Positions 7,677-14,287 of a stretch of DNA of 20,235 bases are shown here, in pieces. Each line of letters starts with the position of its first letter. Positions within the stretch are counted from its first letter, which is position 1. Origin of the DNA: Deltaproteobacteria bacterium UBA2385 (GTDB lineage: Bacteria > Myxococcota_A > UBA796 > UBA2385); the NCBI GenBank assembly GCA_002343455.1, contig DDSR01000178.1, forward strand, positions 1 to 20,235, given 5' to 3'. The notes below the pieces were generated by a model that saw only the letters and a program-made list of their open reading frames with translations, was not told the origin of the DNA and ran no database searches. The position numbers and the translations under genes are program-made.

Positions 7677-8456
7677 GTGTCGCCCACTTCTCACCTCGGC
7701 CCCCTCCCTCCGCGGCCCCCCACCGCGGCGCTGGTGATCATCGGCGACGAGATCCTCACCGGGAAGTTCCGCGACGACAACGGCCCCTGGCTGATCGACC
7801 GCTGCCGCGCCCTGGGCATCGACCTGCGCCGCATCAGCGTCATCCCCGACGAGGTCGAGACCATCGGCGAAGAGGTCGCCGTTTGCAGCCGCCGCTTCGA
7901 CTGGACCTTCACCAGCGGCGGCGTGGGCCCGACCCACGACGACGTGACCATGGAGGGCATCGCCCGAGGCCTCGGCCGCCCTGTCCAGCGCCTGCCCGAG
8001 CTCGAGGCCGTGCTCCGGGCCCGGCTGGTCGAGCGCATCACCGAGGACGCCCTGCGTATGGCCGACGCGCCAGCCGGGGCCAGCTTGTGGTGGGACGGCG
8101 AGATCGCCTTCCCCCAGGTCGTGGTCGAGAACATCGTCATCCTGCCCGGCGTGCCGGCCCTCTTCCGCGCCCGGTTCCTAGCCATCGCCCACCGCTTCGG
8201 CGGGACCCCCTCGCTCAGCCGGCGCCTCGTCACCACCGAGGCCGAGTCGCTGATCGCCGGGCGCCTGCGCCTCGCCCAGGCCCGCTGGCCCCAGGTCGCC
8301 ATCGGCAGCTACCCTCGCTACGAGCAGCGTCCCTACACCGTCATCGTCATCCTCGACAGCCGGGACGAGCCCGCCCTGCTGGCCTGCCTGGACTGGCTGC
8401 GCGACGCGCTGTCCGGCCAGCTCCTCGACGAGCCGGATGGGTCCCCCGGGCGCTGA
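7677..8456 (+). CDS. MoCF/CinA N-terminal-type molybdopterin-binding domain protein
   Basis: A 259-residue cytoplasmic protein with the MoCF (MoaB/MogA-like) fold found at the N terminus of CinA and in eukaryotic FAD synthases. Visible signatures are ALVIIGDEILTGKFRDDN (residues 18-35), ISVIPDEVETI, and FTSGGVGPTHDDVTMEGIARGLG (78-100), the GGxGPTxDDxT loop that binds the substrate's pyrophosphate/phosphate. VENIVILPGVPALFRARF follows. There is no C-terminal PncC/nicotinamide-nucleotide amidase domain (CinA is about 400 residues), so it is a stand-alone version. Such proteins have been linked to nucleotide pyrophosphatase activity; the substrate here is not known. GTG at 7677 is used, with AAAGGG at 7666-7671. 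The last residues (PDGSPGR) and stop are encoded inside a 38-bp repeat. Confidence 0.85.
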   Translation: MSPTSHLGPLPPRPPTAALVIIGDEILTGKFRDDNGPWLIDRCRALGIDLRRISVIPDEVETIGEEVAVCSRRFDWTFTSGGVGPTHDDVTMEGIARGLGRPVQRLPELEAVLRARLVERITEDALRMADAPAGASLWWDGEIAFPQVVVENIVILPGVPALFRARFLAIAHRFGGTPSLSRRLVTTEAESLIAGRLRLAQARWPQVAIGSYPRYEQRPYTVIVILDSRDEPALLACLDWLRDALSGQLLDEPDGSPGR

Positions 8457-8471
8457 GGCCCCAGCCCCACC
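8434..8471. repeat. 38-bp direct repeat, copy 1
   Basis: This 38-base block (CGGATGGGTCCCCCGGGC at its left end, GAGGCCCCAGCCCCACC at its right end) is identical to 8499-8536. It covers the last seven codons and stop of the MoCF-domain gene and runs 15 bases past the stop. Confidence 0.85.
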
Positions 8472-8498
8472 TGACGTCCCCCAGGACCACATGCTGAT

Positions 8499-8536
8499 CG
8501 GATGGGTCCCCCGGGCGCTGAGGCCCCAGCCCCACC
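8499..8536. repeat. 38-bp direct repeat, copy 2
   Basis: Exact second copy, offset 65 bases from the first, with 27 unrelated bases (8472-8498) between. It ends 12 bases before the mutY stop, so both copies sit in the convergent gap. Identity outside selection on protein suggests a recent duplication or a dispersed repeat family. Confidence 0.85.
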
Positions 8537-8548
8537 CGCTGTCTCTGA

Positions 8549-9664
8549 TCAGCGGCGGAGCAGCAGCTCGAAGGCCTTCCGGGCCAGGCGCGAGAGCGGC
8601 AGGTCGCCGGGCGCGGCGGGGTCGACCCAGGCGAGGTCGGTGTAGAAGCTCGGCTCGGCGAGCAGGAGCACGCCGCGCTCGCGCACCGGGAACAGCCGCA
8701 GCACCAGCCGCATATGGCTGAGGGTGTGCTCGACCCGGCCTCGCTCGTCCTGGGGCTGAAGCTCCAGGCCCAGCCGCTCCAGGCCGACCCGGACCACCGC
8801 CTCGGCGGCCGACTCCCCCTCGGCCAGCAGGTCCCCAGGCAGCTCGAAGAGGCCTCCGTAGAGGCCCGACGGAGGGCGACGCGCAAGCAGCAGGCGCCCC
8901 TCATCTTCGAGGACGAGGCCGACCGCCTCGCGCCGTGGAGCCGCCGCGCGGCGAACGACCGGGGGAAGCTCGGCCAACAGGCCCGCGGCCAGCCCGCGGC
9001 AGCCCCCGGCCAGCGGGCAGGCTTCGCAGCGAGGGGCGCGAGGGGTGCAGACGGAGCTGCCAAGGTCCATCAGGGCCTGGTTAAAGGCGCCGGCCCGGCC
9101 TCGCGGCAGCATCGCGCGGGCGAGGCGCGAGAAGTCGGCGACCGAGCCCTGCGCCGCCCACAAGCGCGAGAGCACCCGGACGGCGTTGCCGTCGACGGCT
9201 GGGAGATCGAGGCCCTGGGCGATGCTGCCGATCGCGCCGGCCATGTAGCTGCCCACCCCCGGCAGGGCCCGCCAGCCCGCCTCGTCCGTCGGGAAGCGCC
9301 CCACCGCGGCGACGATCTGCGCCCCGGCGTGCAGGTTGCGCGCCCGACCGTAGAAGCCCAGGCCCGACCAGAGGGTCAGGACCTCGGTCAGGGGCGCCTC
9401 GGCGAGGCTGCCCACGGTGGGGAAACGAGCCATGAAGCGCTCGAAGTAGGGCCCCACCGTCTCCACCCGGGTCTGCTGGAGCATCACCTCCGAGACCCAG
9501 GTGGACCAGGGGTCGCGCGCTTCGGGGCGCTCGGGCCGCCAGGGCAGCCGCCGGGCGTGCCGATCGTACCAGGCGAGCAGCTCGGTCGTCGCCCGCGCTC
9601 CCTCGGGACCGAGGGCCGGGTCGACGCAGGAGCGGGCGGGCGCGATCGGGCTGGCAGGGATCAT
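8549..9664 (-). CDS. mutY: A/G-specific adenine DNA glycosylase
   Basis: MutY removes adenine mispaired with 8-oxoguanine. The product is about 371 residues. In order: LPWR (40-43); VSEVMLQQTRVETV with catalytic Glu59; WSGLGFYGRARNLH; the helix-hairpin-helix LPGVGSYMAGAI; and VDGNAVRVLSRL with catalytic Asp158. The four [4Fe-4S] ligands are at Cys206, 213, 216 and 222 in the C-x6-C-x2-C-x5-C pattern. The C-terminal NUDIX-like domain (about 245-371) reads the oxoG strand and has VEHTLSHMRLVLRLF in place of the usual HTFTH motif. ATG 9664 is chosen; GTG 9670 two codons earlier is possible, and neither has a strong ribosome site. There is about 20 residues of extra N-terminus compared with E. 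coli. The start lies only 23 bases from the divergent membrane-protein gene. Confidence 0.96.
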   Translation of the reverse strand: MIPASPIAPARSCVDPALGPEGARATTELLAWYDRHARRLPWRPERPEARDPWSTWVSEVMLQQTRVETVGPYFERFMARFPTVGSLAEAPLTEVLTLWSGLGFYGRARNLHAGAQIVAAVGRFPTDEAGWRALPGVGSYMAGAIGSIAQGLDLPAVDGNAVRVLSRLWAAQGSVADFSRLARAMLPRGRAGAFNQALMDLGSSVCTPRAPRCEACPLAGGCRGLAAGLLAELPPVVRRAAAPRREAVGLVLEDEGRLLLARRPPSGLYGGLFELPGDLLAEGESAAEAVVRVGLERLGLELQPQDERGRVEHTLSHMRLVLRLFPVRERGVLLLAEPSFYTDLAWVDPAAPGDLPLSRLARKAFELLLRR

Positions 9665-9687
9665 CCGCACCCAGTAGCGTGGCCGGG

Positions 9688-11088
9688 ATGTACGGTCCTC
9701 CTCCCGATCCGCGCCAGGTGACGGTCCCCGCGGGGCTGGCCGACCTGCCCGAGGCCTGGCTCGCCTGCCTGCTGATCGGCGCCCTGCTGACCGCGCTCGC
9801 CCTCGCTCGCCGCCCGCCGCAGGCCCTGCGTGCCATGCTCTTCATCGGCGGCCAGGCGGTGATCCTGACCGCGCCGCTGGCCTGGACCCTGGAGCGCTAC
9901 GTCTACGGCGCCTTCCCCACCCTCGACAAGGAAGGCAGCCTGCTCTTCTACCTGGACGGCGTCCACGAGCGGATGCTGCTCCACCCCCTCCAAGCCGCCT
10001 CCGATCCGGCCGCCCGGCTCATCGGCGTCCACACCGGCCACCTCTGGGTCACCGCGCTGCTGGACCTCGTCGCCAGCCCGCTGGGCGCCTTCAACCTGCA
10101 GGCCCTGCTCTACCCGGCGCTGGCCTGGTGGGCGGCCTGGCTGCTGCTGCGCGATCTCTGCGGCAGCGGGCGGGTCGCCCTGCCCCTGGCCTTCGCCTGG
10201 GGGATGGGCCTGCACGTCTTCCGCGACCTGAACTGGTACACCATCGAGAAGGCCGCCATCTTCTGGCTGCCCCTCTTCCTCTGGGCCCTGCACCGCGCCT
10301 GGGCGCTCGATCGATCCAAGGGCTCCAGGCCCTGGCTCTGGCCCGGGCTCGCCGGCCTGCTCTTCGCCCTGATGTCCTGGAACAACCTCTACCTGGGGCT
10401 GGTGGGCGCCGCGATCGGGGCCATCGCCGCGCCCTGCGTGCTCCCCGCCCTGCGGTCGACCCGCCCCGCCGCCGAACGCCGGGCGGCCGGGCGCCTGCTG
10501 TTGGCCCTGGGCGCCTGCGCGCTGATGGCCTCGCCGCTGGTGCTGATGCAGTGGGCCCTGATGCACGGCCCTCAGAGCCTGGGCGATCCCGAGCGTTTCT
10601 TGTGGGAGCGCGCCGCCCTGGACAGCTTCACCCTGGTCCCGCCGCGGTGGAACCGGCTGGAGCTCTGGCGGGCCCTCCATCCCCTCGCGGTCGGCCTCGC
10701 CGCCTACGGCGCCTTCACCCTGCGCGGCGACCCCCGGGTGCGCTTCGCCGGGCTGGCGGGTGGGCTGCTCTTCCTGCTCTCGCTGGGTCCCCTGTTGCTG
10801 CCAGGCGTCGAGAACCCCCTCTACATGGCCGTCCGGGCGGCGGTCCCCGGCTTCTGGAGGATGGCCAAGCCCGAGACCTTCTTCCACGGCAGCTGGCTGC
10901 TGATGTGCGCCGTCGCCAGCATCGCCCTGGCTCGCCTGGCCCCGCGTCCCCGCAGCCTGGCCCTGATCCACGCCGCCTTCGTCTTGCTGTGGGTGCTGCT
11001 GGTGCGAGGCCACCCGGTCTACCCCGGGCTGAGCCAGCCCAACCACGACGCCCTCGACCCGGGCTGGGAGGAGCGCGTCTTCCGCTGA
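9688..11088 (+). CDS. Polytopic membrane protein, GT-C/YfhO-like
   Basis: About 466 residues with roughly ten hydrophobic segments spread through the chain. The first loop after the early membrane segments is acidic (FPTLDKEGSLLFYLDGVHERM), as in GT-C glycosyltransferases, where such a loop holds the catalytic carboxylate. Near the C-terminus VPGFWRMAKPETFFHGSWLLMCAVASIALARL matches in position and character the FPERLLHPASLALALLAARCL stretch of the 11619-13325 protein and equivalents in the other two large proteins of this cluster, so I place them in one family. It lacks their long C-terminal soluble tail. The start is ATG 9688 or GTG 9679. No clear ribosome site is visible, but TAGCGT at 9675-9680 lies 7 bases before the ATG, as expected for a leaderless transcript. 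The substrate is unknown. Confidence 0.7.
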   Translation: MYGPPPDPRQVTVPAGLADLPEAWLACLLIGALLTALALARRPPQALRAMLFIGGQAVILTAPLAWTLERYVYGAFPTLDKEGSLLFYLDGVHERMLLHPLQAASDPAARLIGVHTGHLWVTALLDLVASPLGAFNLQALLYPALAWWAAWLLLRDLCGSGRVALPLAFAWGMGLHVFRDLNWYTIEKAAIFWLPLFLWALHRAWALDRSKGSRPWLWPGLAGLLFALMSWNNLYLGLVGAAIGAIAAPCVLPALRSTRPAAERRAAGRLLLALGACALMASPLVLMQWALMHGPQSLGDPERFLWERAALDSFTLVPPRWNRLELWRALHPLAVGLAAYGAFTLRGDPRVRFAGLAGGLLFLLSLGPLLLPGVENPLYMAVRAAVPGFWRMAKPETFFHGSWLLMCAVASIALARLAPRPRSLALIHAAFVLLWVLLVRGHPVYPGLSQPNHDALDPGWEERVFR

Positions 11089-11136
11089 TCCCTCAGGCCC
11101 CCCTCCCCTCCCCCGCTTCTGTCAGAATGCCCGGCG

Positions 11137-11622
11137 ATGTCCGCGCCCAGCCAGACCCTGCTGTTCCACGTCGCCGGCCCGATGGACGGCGAGATCGCCG
11201 AGGTCAACCTCCTCTGGAGCCGCCTGGGAGAGGAGCGTGAGGTCCGGCTGAGCGACGACGGGCTGATCGACGGCGACATCCCCTGGGACGGGGTCTGGAC
11301 CGGGGTCGACGTCGGCCCGCCCGTGCGAGAGGTGCAGGCCCGCGTCCTGGTCTCGGACCTCGACGGCACCCCCCACCAGGTCTTCTGGGGCACGGTCGCG
11401 GTGGCCGACGCCCGCAGCGCGGTCATCGCCTGGCAGCTGAAGACCACCCAGGACCCGCAGGAGCCCTGGGGTGCCCAGCTCGTCACCGCCGCCTGGCCCG
11501 GATCGGCCATCCTGATCCCCGAGGCCGCCTCGATCTACATCGGCGCCGCCTGGACCGGCCTCTGCTTCGTGATCGTCGCCAGCTTCGTCCACGTCGCCCG
11601 CCGGACCGGAGTGGGCTGGTGA
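11137..11622 (+). CDS. Small beta-sandwich protein with C-terminal membrane anchor (module copy 1)
   Basis: A 161-residue protein of unknown function. Residues 5-110 are beta-rich with the motif SDDGLIDGDIPWDGVWTGVD (39-58), which resembles the DDG...D...DG-x-(W/Y)-(T/S) turn of extracellular Ig-like 'choice-of-anchor'-type domains. One transmembrane segment (about 133-153) is followed by a short basic tail, HVARRTGVGW. The 16130-16612 product matches it over the whole length, including PG-S near 121 and the GW terminus. There is no signal peptide, and no in-frame start lies upstream before the previous gene's stop. The positive-inside rule puts the tail in the cytoplasm, so the beta domain should be outside. 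Its TGA overlaps the next GTG start (GTGA), implying coupled translation. An extended -10-like TGTCAGAAT lies at 11120-11128. Confidence 0.75.
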   Translation: MSAPSQTLLFHVAGPMDGEIAEVNLLWSRLGEEREVRLSDDGLIDGDIPWDGVWTGVDVGPPVREVQARVLVSDLDGTPHQVFWGTVAVADARSAVIAWQLKTTQDPQEPWGAQLVTAAWPGSAILIPEAASIYIGAAWTGLCFVIVASFVHVARRTGVGW

Positions 11623-13325
11623 GGCGCGCCCTCGAGCTCGGCCTGGCCCTGGTCCTCTTCTCGGCCCTGTCGGCGGCCTGGAGCTGGCCGCTGGCGAGCG
11701 ACCCCTGGGGCCTGGACATCGCCCTGCAGATGGACAGCCCCAACACCCTGGGGCTGGCGGCGGCGGTGGCCGAGGCCGAGGACCCCCTGCACCCCGACCG
11801 CCTGGCCTGGCCCTGGGGCCAGAACCTCGTCCGCGGCGACTCCTTCGTCTACTTCGCCCTGGCGCGCCTGCTCGCCGGGGGCCCGCCCGCCATGCCGCTG
11901 GCCCTCTGCATCCTGGCCGGCCCGGTGATCTCCGCGCTGGCCGCGGAGTCCGTCTCGCGTCGGCTGGGGACGGCCTTTCCCTGGTCGCTGCTGGCCGGGG
12001 TCGGCTACGGCTTCTCGGGCCTGCAGGCCACCGCCGTGCTCGAGGGCTACGGCTTCAACCTGCTCAACCCCTGGCTGCCCTGGATGGTCGGGGCGGCGCT
12101 GCTCGCCAGCGGCCCCGAAGGTCGGCTGCGCGACGCGGGGCTGGCCGCGGCGATGTGGCTGCTCTGCGTCCTGACCAGCGCCTACGCTGGCATCGGCGCC
12201 AGCCTGCTGCTCCTCGCCCTGGTGGGTGGAGGCGTGCTCCGGCACCGCCAGCTCCCCCGCGCGGCGGCGCTGATGCTGGGGCTGGTGCTCGTGCTGGGCC
12301 TGGGCTGGACCGCCTTCTTCCTCTCTGCTCCCGAGGACGGCCGCCGCGCCGTGCCCGACCTCGCCACCTCCGCGGCCATGATGCGAACCGGCTCGGCCCA
12401 CCTGGGGACCTTGCTCTGGCGCACGCCCTCGGTCGACCTGGCCATGCACTCCCAGGGGACGCTCCTCAGCTCCCTGGCCCTGGCCCTGGCCAGCCTGGGC
12501 GCCTTGTTACGCCCGCCCGAGGGCAGCCGGCGCCTGCTGGGCGGAGGCCTCCTCCTGGTCATGCTCTCCCTGGGCAACGAGCTGGCCCTGTGGGGCACCG
12601 ATCGGGGCATCCCCTGGCTGCTGGCCCCGCTGGCCGAGCTGGGCGCCGGGGCCTGGCTGCGCTTCCCCGAGCGCCTGCTGCACCCCGCCTCGCTCGCGCT
12701 GGCCCTGCTCGCCGCGCGCTGCCTGAGCGAGATCGCCGCCAGCCGCCGGGCGGGCGCCCTGCTGCTGCTGGGGGCTGGAGTCGTCGAGGCCATGGCCATC
12801 GTGGGCCTGCCCGGCCGGGTCGGGCACCGCCCGTGGGCCCCGCCGACCGCCTACGCCTCGGCCCCCCAGGGGCGCGCCGTGCTGGACCTCTGGCCCCGCT
12901 ACTTCGGCCGCAACGATGTCCACGAGACCCGGCTCTCCCGACGCGCCGTCGGCTACTCGGCCTTCCACAAGCGACCCGTGTTCAGCAACGCGCTGAACGT
13001 GTCCAACGTCGAAGACGGCCGGGCGCCGATGTCCGACTGGCTGCTGGACCGCGCGAGCGAGGGGCGCGCGGCCCAGGACGACCAGACCCGGGCCGAGCTG
13101 GAGGCGCTGGGGGTCGGGGCGGTCGCGGTCCATATGGACCTCTTCACCGCGACCCAGCAGGCCGAGCTGAGCGCGGGCCTGGACCGCCTCTTCGGGCCCC
13201 CGACCGCCCGCAGCAGCGACCATGGCGAGCGCATCTGGCTGTGGACGGTCAGCGAGGCCCCCCTGGCGGGCGCTCGCGAGGATCGGGTGGCAGTCTGGCA
13301 GCGCTTGCAGGCGGAGGTCCGATGA
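11619..13325 (+). CDS. GT-C/YfhO-like polytopic membrane protein (module copy 1)
   Basis: A 568-residue protein that may transfer sugars from lipid-linked donors at the membrane. The first segment (4-24) is followed by an acidic loop, SDPWGLDIALQMDSPNTLG (27-45), with D28 and D39 conserved in the second copy. About ten further hydrophobic segments run to residue 400, including FPWSLLAGVGYGFSG (120-134) and NPWLPWM (150-156). From about 405 a soluble C-terminal domain begins, with SAPQGRAVLDLWP and RLSRRAVGYSAFHKRP...NVEDG. More than half the residues agree by eye with 16609-18321 in these stretches. GTG 11619 overlaps the previous stop; the 3' end overlaps the next gene as ATGA. The family assignment rests on topology and motif style; YfhO-type function is the alternative. 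Confidence 0.78.
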   Translation: MRRALELGLALVLFSALSAAWSWPLASDPWGLDIALQMDSPNTLGLAAAVAEAEDPLHPDRLAWPWGQNLVRGDSFVYFALARLLAGGPPAMPLALCILAGPVISALAAESVSRRLGTAFPWSLLAGVGYGFSGLQATAVLEGYGFNLLNPWLPWMVGAALLASGPEGRLRDAGLAAAMWLLCVLTSAYAGIGASLLLLALVGGGVLRHRQLPRAAALMLGLVLVLGLGWTAFFLSAPEDGRRAVPDLATSAAMMRTGSAHLGTLLWRTPSVDLAMHSQGTLLSSLALALASLGALLRPPEGSRRLLGGGLLLVMLSLGNELALWGTDRGIPWLLAPLAELGAGAWLRFPERLLHPASLALALLAARCLSEIAASRRAGALLLLGAGVVEAMAIVGLPGRVGHRPWAPPTAYASAPQGRAVLDLWPRYFGRNDVHETRLSRRAVGYSAFHKRPVFSNALNVSNVEDGRAPMSDWLLDRASEGRAAQDDQTRAELEALGVGAVAVHMDLFTATQQAELSAGLDRLFGPPTARSSDHGERIWLWTVSEAPLAGAREDRVAVWQRLQAEVR

Positions 13326-14287
13326 TCGTGTGGCCGACGCTACTCCTGGCCGTGCTCCTGCAGCCCGCCCCGGCCCAGCAGGCCCCGCCGCCCCCCCGCG
13401 GGAGCGATGGCAGCGCCACCATCGTCCTGCAGCTCCACGACCCGAAGTCCAACCTGAAGGGTCCCCCGAGGGTGCGGCTGGGCGCGCTGGACGGCCAGAC
13501 CCTGCTGCCGGTCGACGACGGCACCGGCGCCGACCCCCACGCCAACGACCGGGTCTTCAGCGTCAGCCTGGACGGCTGGGACGGCACGACCACCAGCTTC
13601 GAGGTCAGCGACGGCAAGACCACCTGGAAGGCGCGCGGCAAGCACGAGGGCGGGACCTGGATCTGGGTGCGCATCCACAACGAGCGCACCATGCAGATCG
13701 GCGAGGGGACCCCCGAGGTTTCCGGTCCCGTCGACGGCGAAGAGGGCCGGCCGCCCGCCTCCGACCAGGGCGCCCTCATCGGCCCGGTCTCGGAGACCGT
13801 CTGGGCCGTCACCGCGGCGCTGTGGGCGCTGGTGGCGGCCTCGCTTTCGGCGGGCCTGGGCCTGGGCATGGCCCTGGTCGTCCGAGGAGGTCCCCGGGCC
13901 GCAGCCATCCTCGGGGCGGAGGCCTCGCCAGTGCCTTCACGCCTCCTCGCGCCCAGCGAGCTGGAGCCCACCCTCCAGGCCCTGGGGTCGCGCCGCCTGC
14001 TGCTGATCGGCCCTCCGCCGCCCTCGCTGCCGCCGGCCCTGCAGCCCCTCGTGATCGCCGACGGCGCCCTGCCCGAAGAGATCCTGGCCGCCGCCCGCGA
14101 GCTCGCGCTGGTCGACGGCGCGCCGCTGGCATTGCTGGTCACCGACCCCCGGTCCATGGACCAGCCCGCCGGATCGCCGGCCCTCGACCGCCTCCTCACC
14201 CTGGTGGGGGCTCGGTTTCCGGTGCTGGTGCTGGAGCAGGTGCAGGTGCAGGTGCAGGTGCAGCCGGCTCCTGGGTCGGAGGGCTGA
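13322..14287 (+). CDS. Signal-peptide beta-sandwich membrane protein with cytoplasmic domain
   Basis: A 321-residue protein not recognised as a named family. An N-terminal signal sequence (MIVWPTLLLAVLLQPAPA) is followed by a Pro-rich stretch. Residues 30-125 form a beta-sandwich with VDDGTGADPHANDRVFSVSL (64-83), the same DDG...D...D pattern as the two smaller module proteins. A transmembrane segment lies at about 160-187. A 130-residue presumably cytoplasmic domain follows (RRLLLIGPPPPSLPP, IADGALPEEILAAARELALVDG, ALLVTDPRSM), with alternating alpha and beta character. The tail is VQVQVQVQP, from a hexanucleotide repeat. ATG 13322 overlaps the preceding stop as ATGA; the frame is open for almost 400 codons further upstream, but that is the shadow of the previous gene. 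It ends inside the opposite-strand gene by 92 bp. Confidence 0.75.
   Translation: MIVWPTLLLAVLLQPAPAQQAPPPPRGSDGSATIVLQLHDPKSNLKGPPRVRLGALDGQTLLPVDDGTGADPHANDRVFSVSLDGWDGTTTSFEVSDGKTTWKARGKHEGGTWIWVRIHNERTMQIGEGTPEVSGPVDGEEGRPPASDQGALIGPVSETVWAVTAALWALVAASLSAGLGLGMALVVRGGPRAAAILGAEASPVPSRLLAPSELEPTLQALGSRRLLLIGPPPPSLPPALQPLVIADGALPEEILAAARELALVDGAPLALLVTDPRSMDQPAGSPALDRLLTLVGARFPVLVLEQVQVQVQVQPAPGSEG

Noticed and set aside
9661..11046. 461-codon minus-strand frame opposite the 9688 membrane protein
   Set aside because: Gly/Gln/Glu-rich shadow; the plus strand encodes a normal polytopic membrane protein.
11089..11136. Possible fourth copy of the GC-rich repeat after the 9688 gene (CTCAGGCCCCCCTCCCC)
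   Set aside because: Similarity is limited to C-rich low complexity; no run of exact identity as long as the other copies.
12155..13321. In-frame upstream extension of the 13322 gene
   Set aside because: The sequence upstream of ATG 13322 is Arg/Pro/Gly-rich and lies wholly inside the 11619 gene. ATG 13322 gives a signal peptide and an ATGA overlap.
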